A stretch of DNA of 64,000 bases from Opitutaceae bacterium. GTDB taxonomy: Bacteria > Verrucomicrobiota > Verrucomicrobiia > Opitutales > Opitutaceae. The translations under genes were made by a program, and so were the position numbers. The DNA lies in the NCBI GenBank assembly GCA_028284235.1, contig JANQSC010000014.1, positions 1 through 64,000 on the forward strand, written 5' to 3'. Below the pieces are notes generated by a model that ran no database searches, was not told where the DNA came from, and saw only the letters and a program-made list of their open reading frames with translations. Positions 48,576-59,195 of this stretch are shown piece after piece (position 1 is the stretch's first letter; each line of letters starts with the position of its first letter).

Positions 48576-50423
48576 ATGTGCGGAATAGTCGGCTATATTG
48601 GAAAACGGGAAGCCTCTCCCATCTTGCTAGAGGGCTTGAAGCGCCTCGAATACCGAGGATACGACTCAGCAGGAGTCGCTGTCCTGAAGGACGATGCGCT
48701 CACTATCAAAAAACACAAAGGACGCGTCACCGACCTCGCCAAAAACGCATCCGCCCACGGGCTCTCCGGGATGCTGGGCATTAGCCACACGCGCTGGGCG
48801 ACCCACGGGGCGGTCACCGAAGCCAACGCCCACCCGCACGTCAGCCACGACGGGAAAATCGCCCTCGTCCACAACGGAGTCATAGAAAACTACCTTTCGA
48901 TCAAGAAATTCCTCGAAGGCGAAGGCCACACGTTCGCCTCCGAAACCGACTCGGAGGTGTTCTCGAACTTGATCGCCTACCACTACGCGAAAGAACCCGT
49001 CGACTCTCCCAGCCGCTTTCTCGACAGCGTACGCCGCACGCTCAGCCACATCGAAGGAACCTACGGCATCGCGGTCATTTGCACCGAACGCCCCGACGAA
49101 CTCGTCGGCGCCCGTAAGGGCTCCCCGCTGATCGTCGGAATCGGCGCGGACGAGTACCTCCTCGCCAGCGACGTGTCGGCGATCATCAGCCGCACGTCGA
49201 ATGTTGTCTACCTCAACGACGGCGAAATCGTCAGCCTCAAGGACGGCGAACTCAACCTCCTCACCAGCGACGAGGAAATCCGTACACCCGAAATCCAACA
49301 GATCGACTGGGACATAGCGGAGAGCGAGTTGGGCGACTACGAGCACTACATGCTCAAGGAGATTTTCGACCAGCCCCAGGCGCTCGAGAACGCCATGCGC
49401 GGCCGATTTTCCGACGACGGCAGCACCGCGAAATTCGGCGGACTAAATGTCAGCGCTCAAGAGCTGCGACAGGTCGACCGCATCCTTCTCTGCGCCTGCG
49501 GCACTGCTTGGCACGCCTGCCTCGTAGGCGAGTACCTGATCGAACGGTTCGCCCGCATTCCAGTGGAAGTCGAATACGCGTCCGAATTCCGATACCGGAA
49601 CGCCCCCCTGGACAAGAATACCCTGGTCCTCGTCATCAGCCAGTCCGGCGAGACCATCGACACCTTGGCCGCCCTCCGCGAGTCCAAGCGAAAAGGATAC
49701 AAGACCCTGGCCATCAACAATAGCGTCGGCTCCACCATCGCCCGTGAATCCGACGGCGGCATCTACCAGCACGCCGGACCCGAGATCGGCGTCGCCTCCA
49801 CCAAGGCCTTCACGTCCCAACTGCATATTCTCTCAATGCTCGCGCTCTACCTCGGACGCCTCCGCGACATGTCCTACCAAGACGGGATCAACTACGTCGC
49901 CGCGCTTAAGCAGGCTCCCGAACTCGTGACCGAGACCGTGAAGCTCAACGACGAGATCCTCGAGATCTCCAAAAAGTACAAGGACATGAGCGACTGCCTG
50001 TTCCTCGGCCGCCAAGACATGTTCCCCATCGCGCTGGAAGGCGCTTTGAAGCTGAAGGAAATCTCCTACATCCACGCTGAAGGCTATCCTGCTGCGGAGA
50101 TGAAGCACGGCCCCATCGCCCTGATCAGCGCCGAGTGCCCCGCTATCGTCCTCGCCACCCAGCCCGACATTCACGGCAAGCTCCTTTCCAACATTCAGGA
50201 AGTAAAAGCCCGCGGCGCGCCCGTCATCGCTATCGCGAATCAAAGCAACCCGTTGCCGCCCGAGCTCGTGGACGACCAAATCCTAATCCCCGATTGCCAC
50301 CGCGCAGTGCTGCCCGTGCTCGCCAGCATTCCGATGCAACTGCTCAGCTACCATATAGCCAAGCTCCGTGGATGCGACGTCGACAAGCCTCGCAATCTGG
50401 CCAAATCAGTCACCGTGGAATAA
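48576..50423 (+). CDS. glmS: Glucosamine-6-phosphate synthase
   Basis: 615 residues. The N-terminal glutaminase starts MCGIVGYIG, so Cys is the nucleophile after Met removal; SHTRWATHG and HNGVIENY are present. Two SIS domains follow (CGTAWHACLVGEY, ISQSGETIDTLAAL, STKAFTSQL) and the C-terminus is PRNLAKSVTVE. Makes glucosamine-6-phosphate for cell wall and lipopolysaccharide. The 158-base leader shows no glmS ribozyme core that I can recognise. Confidence 0.96.
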   Translation: MCGIVGYIGKREASPILLEGLKRLEYRGYDSAGVAVLKDDALTIKKHKGRVTDLAKNASAHGLSGMLGISHTRWATHGAVTEANAHPHVSHDGKIALVHNGVIENYLSIKKFLEGEGHTFASETDSEVFSNLIAYHYAKEPVDSPSRFLDSVRRTLSHIEGTYGIAVICTERPDELVGARKGSPLIVGIGADEYLLASDVSAIISRTSNVVYLNDGEIVSLKDGELNLLTSDEEIRTPEIQQIDWDIAESELGDYEHYMLKEIFDQPQALENAMRGRFSDDGSTAKFGGLNVSAQELRQVDRILLCACGTAWHACLVGEYLIERFARIPVEVEYASEFRYRNAPLDKNTLVLVISQSGETIDTLAALRESKRKGYKTLAINNSVGSTIARESDGGIYQHAGPEIGVASTKAFTSQLHILSMLALYLGRLRDMSYQDGINYVAALKQAPELVTETVKLNDEILEISKKYKDMSDCLFLGRQDMFPIALEGALKLKEISYIHAEGYPAAEMKHGPIALISAECPAIVLATQPDIHGKLLSNIQEVKARGAPVIAIANQSNPLPPELVDDQILIPDCHRAVLPVLASIPMQLLSYHIAKLRGCDVDKPRNLAKSVTVE

Positions 50424-50599
50424 TAGAGTCAGGTGGTAAATACGACCAAACCTTGAAACGAAGTCTACTTGGTTTTCGATCTCAGGATCGGAGTTTCTCA
50501 TCTTTGGCTTGCACCGTACAAAGAGTATCAGCAGATCCTGTTGATACCATTGCTAGTCTCCGAACAAGTTGAAGGAGACGAATCGATCGGCTTACGTCT

Positions 50600-51343
50600 T
50601 TAAGTCCGTCGAAGTTGGACTCTGGGGAGGACGTCGCGTCTGACAAACAACGCGTTGCAGAATGATCCAAAGTCAGAGGTTCTCATCAAATAGTGAGTTT
50701 CATAGAAACCACATGGCAAAAAATTGTATTCCGACAAATATTCCAATATATCACTAAACTGTGACTGGCATGAGTTTTCTTCATCAAAAGTGACCTCCGA
50801 AAGAACCCCTGAAATTTTCCCCCGCTTCAACATGTTCGATGCTCCTTTGAGGACCTCCAAATCGTACCCCTCTGTATCCGTTTTTAGAATATCTATTTTC
50901 GAAATACTGTTGTCTATACAATATTGATCTACAGTTTTAACTTCAACGACTACCTCTTTCGCATCGGGGTGGTTGTCCAGCAATCCAGTCTCCAGCGAAT
51001 TCATCACGTGGTTTGGTACCACTCTAATTTTTAAATTCTTCTCTTCCGCACCCATCGCGAACTTATTGCACCGAACGTTGGATATTCTCGACATTCGTCT
51101 CGTGAGAGTTTCGAACGTCTCGGGTATTGGTTCGAATGAATGAATGACGGCAGTCGGGAATCTCTCATGGATACACAAAGCAGTTTGTCCGACATTCGCG
51201 CCAACGTCGAAAAAAGCGCCCGCCTCCAAGTCGGGTATCCATCGTTTGATGTCCAAAGGCCAATCGATTCCTGCTGGAGTTCGATTGGAACGTCTGACAC
51301 TCCAACCGAATTTCAATAAAATGCGTTTGATTGCGGCCTTCAT
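50600..51343 (-). CDS. FkbM-family methyltransferase
   Basis: 247 residues from the ATG at 51343 (MKAAIKRILLKFGWSVRR); the frame is open to 51601, but the extension is poor coding sequence. FFDVGANVGQTAL is the SAM site, followed by SFEPIPETFETL and KTDTEGYDLEVLKGA, as in FkbM methyltransferases acting on O-groups of glycans or lipids. The gene is clearly AT-richer than its neighbours, with codons unlike them, which points to horizontal transfer. Confidence 0.82.
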   Translation of the reverse strand: MKAAIKRILLKFGWSVRRSNRTPAGIDWPLDIKRWIPDLEAGAFFDVGANVGQTALCIHERFPTAVIHSFEPIPETFETLTRRMSRISNVRCNKFAMGAEEKNLKIRVVPNHVMNSLETGLLDNHPDAKEVVVEVKTVDQYCIDNSISKIDILKTDTEGYDLEVLKGASNMLKRGKISGVLSEVTFDEENSCQSQFSDILEYLSEYNFLPCGFYETHYLMRTSDFGSFCNALFVRRDVLPRVQLRRT

Positions 51344-51901
51344 GGAGTATGAGAGTCGAGGAAATTGTGGAGTTGACAATTGTTTTCTTCGAACGAAGAA
51401 AATTTTCAATTGACGTTCATTTGATTGCGGAAAGTACCTAGTATTTGAATACTGATTATCAGATGAAATAACCAGAATGTAACCGACTATAGCCAGTTCG
51501 AAGGTCATTGCGCAAACAGTACATTTTAAAAAATCAATACAAATTGAAAAACGATTACAGTGCCCCGGCAAAATGCCCCGAGAAACAATCTGATATCGCA
51601 ATTTTCTTGATAGAAAAAATAGTCAATGTAGCTCGCAATCGAGATTTTTTCATTCGGTCTGAAGTGGCCTGAGTTTTATCGAACCGTGGATCTTCTTAGG
51701 TTGTATTCTTTATATAACCGCTAACATAACCCGGCTCGCTCAAGGGTAAGGAAACTAGCTACCACTGTTTTGTTCCAACGTTTGCAATGTCTCTGGTCAA
51801 CGATGGGATCGCGTATAACAATCCCGAAGATGAAATTGCTCGACACTAAACTCAAGAGCTCTCAGCGCTCATCAATAATTACTCTTTTATTTGGATAACA
51901 T
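51344..51901. other. AT-rich intergenic region of 558 bases
   Basis: No convincing gene. The composition stays AT-rich, like the FkbM gene. No tRNA, transposase remnant or terminal inverted repeat was seen. It should hold the FkbM promoter. Confidence 0.5.
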
Positions 51902-52363
51902 ATGGACAACAAAAACCCCGCAAGGAAGCAGGGTAAAAAAGACGAAAACAGTTCGCCAAAAGTCAATCCCCAGCGATTTCGGAATATCGATTTCGTATCG
52001 CGTTTCAATCGAACACCAATCTCCACTGTGAATGAGCAGTCGAGTGACCCTGTCGCCAGACGGCTACACTCTCTCGGATATGTGCTGGCCCACGGTATCT
52101 TCCGATCCCAACGCTCCCAGCCGATTGTAGCCGAGCTTGACGGTAAGCGCCCCTCTAAGCTTCTCCCGAGCGAACCGATTCACAGCGGCTTCGGAAATGT
52201 TGACCGACTGGACCGCTTTCGGGCCCGTTCGGTCAGACCTGTCGGCGCGTTCACCCAAAACGCCGAAACGCTCACGCGAGCGGTCGGCAGCATTGACGGG
52301 AATAGCGTCCGAGAAAGCCACGCGAAAATCTTAGAGAAACGTCGTCAAATGACAATAGAGTAA
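51902..52363 (+). CDS. Hypothetical protein, doubtful
   Basis: 153 residues, Arg/Ser/Asn-rich, low in hydrophobic residues, with no recognised motif. A Lys-rich head (MDNKNPARKQGKKDE) follows the ATG, with no good ribosome-binding site. A minus-strand frame of 85 residues (52064-52321) overlaps it. It could be a disordered protein or non-coding. Confidence 0.3.
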   Translation: MDNKNPARKQGKKDENSSPKVNPQRFRNIDFVSRFNRTPISTVNEQSSDPVARRLHSLGYVLAHGIFRSQRSQPIVAELDGKRPSKLLPSEPIHSGFGNVDRLDRFRARSVRPVGAFTQNAETLTRAVGSIDGNSVRESHAKILEKRRQMTIE

Positions 52364-52536
52364 ACTACTCAAAATCAGCCCTTTTTTGAAGGAATTCGCC
52401 CATTTTTGCATCGATCCGGGCGAGAATCCTACCCAGATCGTTAGTCCGCGGCGTCTAAGGAACGCCCGAATTACTCTATCCTAGATTCGACTCGCGAGGA
52501 GTCGCAGGGCGGACGCCCCGAAACGCTGGGCCGTAT

Positions 52537-55401
52537 TCACGGCTCTAGGCCCGAAACGTCCCCCTCCACAATGAGGCGGACCGAGTCGAGTCGCAACCGC
52601 GCTTCCTCGATGGAAGCCGAAAGCCCCAGAATCTCCTCGCGAGCGAGATCGAGCTCCTCCTCTCGGACGTTCTCGTTGATCTTGCGCAAATCCACCAAGC
52701 GCTGCAGCTCCGTCCCCAAAACCCGCTTCATCGTCGTCTTCGCAGCCGATCGGATTTGGTCCGCCTCCCGAGAGACAATCACCTCCGCCTGGTCAATCAT
52801 CGCCGCGACAGCGTCTCGACCGACCGCGCCGCGCTCCAAAAACCGATTGACGGACCCGTCGCTCAATCGCGTTTCGACCCACGCCCGGTCCCTCTCCTGG
52901 CTCCTGTCCTTGCCGAACATGTCCACAACCGCCCGCAACGGAGTGGGGGCGACGAACCGCTCGACGTGCAGCTTCGACTGAGCAACCGGCTCGAGCACGA
53001 AAACCGCCTCGAGCAACAAGTTCGGCTCGTCCGACTCGAAAATCGAAAAGGCCGAAGCGCCCCGATCCGAATTGATCAGCAGCGCCATGGACTCCTCGAC
53101 GAGCGGATGATCCTGCGAGACAAAAACGATATCCTCGCGGGCGATCGCTCGCGACCGCTGAAAGGTCGCCAGCATCCCTTCCTCCGGGATCTGCGGAAAC
53201 GAATCCACGTAGGCGTGCCGCGCGTTCAAAAACACGTCGCCCGCCTCGTGCTCTTCGATCCTAACGCCAAAATGATCCATGAGCTCGAAAACGATCCGCT
53301 GGAACGAATCCGACGCCTCCGCCGCGCGTATCGACTCCACCACTTCAGTGGCGACCGATTCGTTGAACGAGTTGAGCTCCAAGAGGCGATCCCTGCCGTG
53401 CTTGAGGGTTTGGTCCAGCGACGTGCGAAACGCGACCGTCTCTTCGATAAACGCCTCCAGCAATTCGCGCCCCACGCCCTTCTTCCCGCGCCCATAGTCG
53501 GTCGCCTTCTCGAAGAGCCGCTCCTCGAACGCTTTCCGATACTCCGCTACGCCATGGACGCAGGTTTCAAACGCGTCCAATCCTTGGTGGTACCAATCCG
53601 CCACAAACTCTTGAGGGCTGCCCACTACGTAAGGCACATGAATCTGAATTGTAGCCGTCTGCCCAATACGGTCGAGTCGGCCAATCCGCTGCTCAAGCAA
53701 ACCCGGGTTGGAAGGCAAGTCGAACAAAACCAAGTGGTGGGCGAACTGGAAGTTGCGCCCCTCGCTGCCAATCTCCGAACAGATAAGAATTCGAGCCCCG
53801 TCCGGCTCCGAAAACCAAGCCGCGTTGCGGTCTCGCTGCACCAACGCCAAGTCCTCGTGGAACAGGGCCGCCTTTACATTCATCCGCTCCCGCAACGCCG
53901 CCTCCAAAGCCAAGGCCTTGCGCTTCGACTTGCAAATGAGCAAGGCCTTCGCTTCGCGCTTCCCTTTCAAAAACGAAATCAGCCAATCCAGACGCGGGTC
54001 CTCTTTGAACGAATACCGAATGGAACGCTCATCGTCCTTGTACTCCGCTTCGAACTCCTTCGATAGTCGCTTGGATAGGGTGTCGGATGCGTCCTTAGAA
54101 GCCAAAGGCGCCGGGCAGTACCTCCGTTTAGCGAAGCCTTCCATATGAGCCCGAGTGTTGCGGAAAACGACCCGCCCCGTCCCGTGCTCGTCCAGCAACG
54201 CCTGCAGCAACGCGTCTTTCGCTCCCGCCTCGCCTGCCTCGAAACGAGCCAGCTTGGACTCGAGACCCTCCAAGTCCTTGTCGAAAATCTGCCGCAACGC
54301 GCCACGGTCCGCCGCTTTCAACCCGCTCCCGTCGACGATCTTGCCGGCGATGCGCGCCACGTCGCCATAGTCTTCCGCCTCCTTCTCGAAGGACTCGAAA
54401 TCACCATAACGATCCGGGTCGAGCAACCTCAAACGAGCGAAGTGGCCCGCCAGCCCGAGCTGCGTAGGCGTCGCCGTCAGCAATAATAGACCCGAGCTTT
54501 GCCGGCCGAGACGTTCGACCAATTCGTATTCAGAACTTGAATGCTCCGGCGTCCATTCCAAGTGATGGGCCTCGTCGACGACTACTATGTCCCACTCCGC
54601 GTCGACCGCTTGCTCCCCGCGCAATTCGCTCCCCGCGAGAAAATCCACCGAGCACAGCGCCAACTGCTCGTCCAAAAACGGATTTTGACCGCCGCTGCTG
54701 CTCTCCGCCGCGCGGCACCTCTCCTCGTCGAAAATGCTAAACCACAAATTGAACCGTCGCAGCAGCTCGACGAACCACTGGTGTACCAGCGATTCGGGTA
54801 CAAGAATCAGTATCCGCCGAGCCCTCCCGATCGCCCGCATCCGCTGAATGATCAAGCAGGCCTCAATCGTCTTCCCCAGACCCACTTCGTCGGACAGCAA
54901 CACGCGCGGCGACTGGCGAGCCGACACTTCGTGCAGAATGTACATTTGATGCGGAATCAAGTCGACGCGCCCGCCCATGAACCCGCGCAAAGGCGATTGC
55001 AGCAGAGCGCTCTTCGCTCGCAAAGTCCGATAGCGGAGATCGAATGTCTCCCCCGAATCCGTCCGCCCCCCCAACAGCCGATCGTGCGGCGCGCTGAACG
55101 TGGCTACGCTGGAAAGCTCGCTTTCGCAAACCGAAAGTCCGTCGCCCGAATACTGGAAAAGACCGGACTGCTCCTCGACGCGCTCGATCCGAAACGACTC
55201 CCCGTCGCGGGTCGCCACGCGTTCCCCCTCATGGTAGCGGACCCGTTTCAATACCGGCGTTCCGGCCGCGTAAGCCCGTTCCTCGCCTGCCGCCAAAAAG
55301 GAAATGCCCACCTGGAAATTGTCTACGCGGACGACCGTTCCTAGCCCGAGCTCGGGTTCCGGTTCGCTCACGTATTTCTGCCCGATGACAAAATCGCCCA
55401 T
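52537..55401 (-). CDS. rapA: RNA polymerase-associated Swi2/Snf2 ATPase RapA
   Basis: 954 residues from the ATG at 55401; E. coli RapA starts at the same place relative to VIGQKYVSEPEPELGLG, so the GTG at 55419 is less likely. The N-terminal Tudor-like region precedes LLSDEVGLGKTIEA (Walker A), VVVDEAHHLEW (Walker B) and LLLTATPTQLG. The second lobe has FQFAHHLVLFDLPSNPGLLEQRIGRLDRIGQ. RapA recycles RNA polymerase after transcription. Confidence 0.92.
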   Translation of the reverse strand: MGDFVIGQKYVSEPEPELGLGTVVRVDNFQVGISFLAAGEERAYAAGTPVLKRVRYHEGERVATRDGESFRIERVEEQSGLFQYSGDGLSVCESELSSVATFSAPHDRLLGGRTDSGETFDLRYRTLRAKSALLQSPLRGFMGGRVDLIPHQMYILHEVSARQSPRVLLSDEVGLGKTIEACLIIQRMRAIGRARRILILVPESLVHQWFVELLRRFNLWFSIFDEERCRAAESSSGGQNPFLDEQLALCSVDFLAGSELRGEQAVDAEWDIVVVDEAHHLEWTPEHSSSEYELVERLGRQSSGLLLLTATPTQLGLAGHFARLRLLDPDRYGDFESFEKEAEDYGDVARIAGKIVDGSGLKAADRGALRQIFDKDLEGLESKLARFEAGEAGAKDALLQALLDEHGTGRVVFRNTRAHMEGFAKRRYCPAPLASKDASDTLSKRLSKEFEAEYKDDERSIRYSFKEDPRLDWLISFLKGKREAKALLICKSKRKALALEAALRERMNVKAALFHEDLALVQRDRNAAWFSEPDGARILICSEIGSEGRNFQFAHHLVLFDLPSNPGLLEQRIGRLDRIGQTATIQIHVPYVVGSPQEFVADWYHQGLDAFETCVHGVAEYRKAFEERLFEKATDYGRGKKGVGRELLEAFIEETVAFRTSLDQTLKHGRDRLLELNSFNESVATEVVESIRAAEASDSFQRIVFELMDHFGVRIEEHEAGDVFLNARHAYVDSFPQIPEEGMLATFQRSRAIAREDIVFVSQDHPLVEESMALLINSDRGASAFSIFESDEPNLLLEAVFVLEPVAQSKLHVERFVAPTPLRAVVDMFGKDRSQERDRAWVETRLSDGSVNRFLERGAVGRDAVAAMIDQAEVIVSREADQIRSAAKTTMKRVLGTELQRLVDLRKINENVREEELDLAREEILGLSASIEEARLRLDSVRLIVEGDVSGLEP

Positions 55402-55486
55402 AGCCCATGCACTGAACACAGAATCGAGACCAAACCAATTAAAATCTAGCGAGACCGTTCCCGCGCTTGAAGTCGTTGTCCGACCG

Positions 55487-56506
55487 CTACAACTCCGCGG
55501 ACACCTCGGGTTCGGACGCGAGCGAACCTGTCCCGTAGTCCCAAAACGCGAAGTTACCCGCTTTCAACTCCACCCCGCCAATCCAACGCGAAGGGAAATC
55601 GAGAGATGTGTAGCGCTCCCGGCCCTCCAGCACATCCTCGCCGACTGAAGTGAGTTGCAAAACCTGCGCATCGAACGCCTTCCACGCGAGGGCCACGGGC
55701 GGGCGCTCAAACAGTTTCCCGTCCGATCGCTCGAGAAGGGGCGTTCCGCCTAGCGTCAGCCGCTCCACGACGACCCAAAACTCCCAATCGTTCAAAAAGG
55801 GCGACGCTTCGGTCTCCCGAATACGCTCAAACAAAGAACGCGGCTCGCGGACCCCAAGCGCCACCGAGTCGAGGATCTGGGCCTCCGTCAGGGAAAGCCC
55901 ATTCTCGAGGCTCGGATACTCGCGCAGCATCCGATTCAGAGCCCGTTTCAGGCATCCACCCTCGAGCGAACGAGTCCAGTCGCAAAATCCGATCGAGTCG
56001 GAGCCCGCAAACTCCGACCACGCCCGCGCGTACCGCTCTTGCTCAATCAGGCCGAACGGGCACGCGTTCTCCACTCGCTCCGCCAATTGTGTCCCCGCAA
56101 TATCGGAAACTGCCCCGTCCACCGAAGCCAGCAAGAGCGACTCGGAGGCCGCCTCCGGCGATTGAGTAAAGAAATGGGCCATCCGCGCCAGCGTCAGCTG
56201 GTCCCGCGGGGAATGGCCGAAAAGCAGAGCGATCGATCGCCTCTCCGCGAGCGCGTTCGCCAGAGCGGCGTTCCTCAACCGGAAGTCCGCCTCCAGCTCA
56301 TCGCTCTCGTCCCAGCCCAAGGATTTGAAGTACGTCGCTCTTTCCCGGGAAAATGTTTCCAAATCGCCGGCCGGAGCGACCGGACCAAAGTGTGGCGAGT
56401 CCATCCAAGCCCAGGACTCCCCCTCGAACGGTGATTCCGAAAGGGCGTTCACTGCGGCCTCCTCGCTGGTAAAAACGATCATACGTCCCGAAAGCTCTGA
56501 AACCAA
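55487..56506 (-). CDS. DUF1835-like protein
   Basis: 339 residues. The N-terminal half follows the DUF1835 pattern: a short Rossmann-like start (MIVFTSEEAAVNAL), WMDSPHFGPV, RATYFKSLGWDE, and IALLFGHSPRDQLTLARMAHFF. The C-terminal half carries a winged-helix-like region (DWEFWVVVERLTLGGTPLLER). Function unknown; DUF1835 proteins are often linked to regulation. It ends 85 bases from rapA on the same strand. The start could be the second Met (MIVF) at 56482. Confidence 0.72.
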   Translation of the reverse strand: MVSELSGRMIVFTSEEAAVNALSESPFEGESWAWMDSPHFGPVAPAGDLETFSRERATYFKSLGWDESDELEADFRLRNAALANALAERRSIALLFGHSPRDQLTLARMAHFFTQSPEAASESLLLASVDGAVSDIAGTQLAERVENACPFGLIEQERYARAWSEFAGSDSIGFCDWTRSLEGGCLKRALNRMLREYPSLENGLSLTEAQILDSVALGVREPRSLFERIRETEASPFLNDWEFWVVVERLTLGGTPLLERSDGKLFERPPVALAWKAFDAQVLQLTSVGEDVLEGRERYTSLDFPSRWIGGVELKAGNFAFWDYGTGSLASEPEVSAEL

Positions 56507-56792
56507 ATGACTGCTGGGTCAAATCCGATCTAGCCCACTGTTGCTAGCCTCAATACGGGATAAGTGATAACACCTAAAATTGAGCGGGAGTTGCGACGCC
56601 CGCCGAACAGGCCGGCCCCCCCGAGAATCGCCTCTCCCAGAGGGGAAGTGGTCCGATTCGAGCGCCCGCGCTACAGACTACGAGCGCTGAGGAAACCCCT
56701 TAACAAATCCGATTTCGAGCCGATTTAAAACAAGCGCATAAATTTCAACGCCAACCGGACGGCGGCGCCAAGCCGTTCTTCCACCAGAGCAT

Positions 56793-57662
56793 ATGTCCCA
56801 AGACTCCCAGCCCACCGCTTCGACCTCGCCCAAGCACCAAATCGCAGCCGAACTCGAAGAAGGCCTCAAATCCTCGAACCTCGAACTGCCAGTCATGCCG
56901 CGGGTCGCCAGCAAAGTATTCACTTTGACCAACGATCCGAACGCTGAAGTGAGCGATCTCTCGAAACTGATCCACAGCGACCAGTCTATCGCCTCCCACG
57001 TCCTGCGAATCGCCAATTCCGCCGCTTACGGCGGGGGCGACCAAATCGTGTCTCTCCAACAAGCGGTGGCCCGTCTCGGAATGAACCTCCTGGGCGAAAT
57101 CGCCATCGCAGTGTCCGTGCAGAGCGACCTGTTCAAAGCGCCCGGGTTCGAGGCCCAGATTACCCAGCTCTTGCGCCACGCGCTCGCTTCCGCCGCCTAC
57201 GGCAAGGAAATCTCCCGCAAGCGGCGCCGCAACGTCGAAGGACAGTTCCTTTGCGGACTCCTCCACTCGGTCGGAAAACCAATCGCGGTTCAGCTGATCG
57301 CGAAAATCTGCAAGAACACCGATCTCACCCTCGACAAGAAAAGCGTCGCCCAGCTCGTCGGAGCCTTCCACCGGAAAATCGCGGCGAAAGTCGCCGTCGA
57401 CTGGAAACTCCCCGAGCAGCTGCAAACGACGACTATCTACTACAAGCGCTACGAGTCCGCCCCGGCGTTCAAAGACGAGTCCGCCGCCACCTACCTTTCA
57501 CAACTGCTCGCCAGCTGGGTGATCAATCCCGCCAATTTCAAAGCAAACGAACTCATTAAGGACCCGGTCTTCGGCTATCTAAATTTCTATCCAGACGACG
57601 CGGACGATCTCCTTAACAAGAAAGACGACGTCAAAGCCATGGTATCGGCGATGGAGATATGA
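56793..57662 (+). CDS. HDOD-domain protein
   Basis: 289 residues. The HDOD domain is present in LPVMPRVASKVFTLTNDPNAEVSDLSKLIHSDQSIASHVLRIANSAAYGG (read in parts) and ends near RHALASAAYGKEI. HDOD proteins are signalling scaffolds lacking the HD metal site. Its stop overlaps the sthA start (ATGA), so both are co-translated. The 286 bases upstream hold no gene. Confidence 0.88.
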   Translation: MSQDSQPTASTSPKHQIAAELEEGLKSSNLELPVMPRVASKVFTLTNDPNAEVSDLSKLIHSDQSIASHVLRIANSAAYGGGDQIVSLQQAVARLGMNLLGEIAIAVSVQSDLFKAPGFEAQITQLLRHALASAAYGKEISRKRRRNVEGQFLCGLLHSVGKPIAVQLIAKICKNTDLTLDKKSVAQLVGAFHRKIAAKVAVDWKLPEQLQTTTIYYKRYESAPAFKDESAATYLSQLLASWVINPANFKANELIKDPVFGYLNFYPDDADDLLNKKDDVKAMVSAMEI

Positions 57663-59116
57663 ACATAGACGAAGAATTCGACTTGATCGTGATCGGCTCC
57701 GGACCCGGCGGCCAGAAAGCGGCAATTCAAGGCGCCAATGCTGGCCTGAAAGTGGCCCTCATCGAGCGCGAGCGCAAAGTCGGCGGCACCTGCGTCCACC
57801 ACGGCACCATCCCCAGCAAGACGCTTCGCGAGGCAGCTTTAACAATTACGACCCTGCGACGCAACGCCGACGTCTTCGACTTCAAGCTGAAAGACGACAT
57901 GGAGGTATCCACGCTCATGCGACGCCTCGACTCCGTGCTCGGCTCCTACACCGACTTCATCGCCGAGTACGTGGCCTCGCAAGGCATCTCCTACTTCCAC
58001 GGACGCGCCGGCATCGAAGACGCCCACACCGTGTCCCTGAAGACCTTGAAGGGCTCTGTTAGCTACCTCAAAACGAAATACCTCGTCATCGCCACCGGAT
58101 CCCGGCCGAGAACGCCACCGGATATCGACGTCGACCACGAGAACATTCTCGATAGCGACTCCATCCTGAGCATGATTTACCTCCCGCGGTCGCTGACTGT
58201 CGTTGGAGGAGGTGTCATCGCTTCGGAATACGCGTCCATTTTCTCACTACTTGGCGTCAAAGTGACGATGTTCGATCGCACCTCCAGGCCCCTCATGTTC
58301 ATGGAGCCGGAATGTACCGAAAAATTCCTTAACCACTTCACTACGAACGGCGGCGAGTACATCGGGGAAACCAAGTACGAGAACATCCAATGGGACGGCG
58401 TTTCCCAAGTCGTCACCAAGCTCGACAACGGAACCGAAATTTCCAGCGACAAAATGCTCGTCGCCCAAGGCCGTATCGCCAACACCGACGGGCTCGGGCT
58501 TGAAACCCTCGGCATCGAACTCGGCCGCAACGGCACCATTCCCGTCGACGACAACTACCAAACTCCCGTCGAGAACGTCTATGCGATCGGCGACGTAATC
58601 GGACCGCCCTCACTGGCGTCCGTATCAATGGAACAAGGACGCCGCGCGATTTGCCACGCCCTCGGAACCGATCCAGGCAGCAAGTTCGAACTCGTCCCCA
58701 TCGGAATCTACTCCGTCCCGGAACTCTCCAGCGTCGGCATGTCGGAAGAACAAGCCCGCGAAAAGCACGGCGACGACATCATCATCGGACGCGCCAGCTT
58801 CGACGAAGTCGCCCGCGGACAAATCGCCGGCATCAAAGACGGCCTCCTGAAGATGATCGTCGACTCCAAGACTTTGAAAATCCTCGGCATCCATATCGTT
58901 GCCGAAGGTGCGACCGACCTCATCCACGTCGGCGAAATGGCGATCATAAACAACAACGACGTGCGCGTCTTTCTCGAGAACGTGATGAACTTCCCCACTC
59001 TCGGAGAAGCCTACCGCATCGCCGCGCTCAACATCGTGACCAAGCACGCGGAACGATCCGCTCGCCAACCTGAGTCGCGTATCAAGAACCTCATCGAGCA
59101 AGCCGAGTTGAATTAA
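57659..59116 (+). CDS. sthA: Soluble NAD(P) transhydrogenase
   Basis: 485 residues. FAD site GSGPGGQKAAIQGANAG, then GGTCVHHGTIPSKTLREA: C45 is present but the second Cys of the disulfide reductase motif is Thr, as in STH and unlike lipoamide dehydrogenase. NAD(P) site VVGGGVIASEYASIF; C-terminal LIHVGEMAII and MNFPTLGEAYRIAALN. It balances NADH and NADPH pools in the cytoplasm. Overlaps the HDOD gene by 4 bases. Confidence 0.93.
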   Translation: MNIDEEFDLIVIGSGPGGQKAAIQGANAGLKVALIERERKVGGTCVHHGTIPSKTLREAALTITTLRRNADVFDFKLKDDMEVSTLMRRLDSVLGSYTDFIAEYVASQGISYFHGRAGIEDAHTVSLKTLKGSVSYLKTKYLVIATGSRPRTPPDIDVDHENILDSDSILSMIYLPRSLTVVGGGVIASEYASIFSLLGVKVTMFDRTSRPLMFMEPECTEKFLNHFTTNGGEYIGETKYENIQWDGVSQVVTKLDNGTEISSDKMLVAQGRIANTDGLGLETLGIELGRNGTIPVDDNYQTPVENVYAIGDVIGPPSLASVSMEQGRRAICHALGTDPGSKFELVPIGIYSVPELSSVGMSEEQAREKHGDDIIIGRASFDEVARGQIAGIKDGLLKMIVDSKTLKILGIHIVAEGATDLIHVGEMAIINNNDVRVFLENVMNFPTLGEAYRIAALNIVTKHAERSARQPESRIKNLIEQAELN

Positions 59117-59195
59117 ACGTTTCGCTCGGGAGGGTCAGCGTCCGTTGAAAATGCGTTGCCCGCGCTCGAAGATTTCGTAGCAATGGTCCCTCGGA

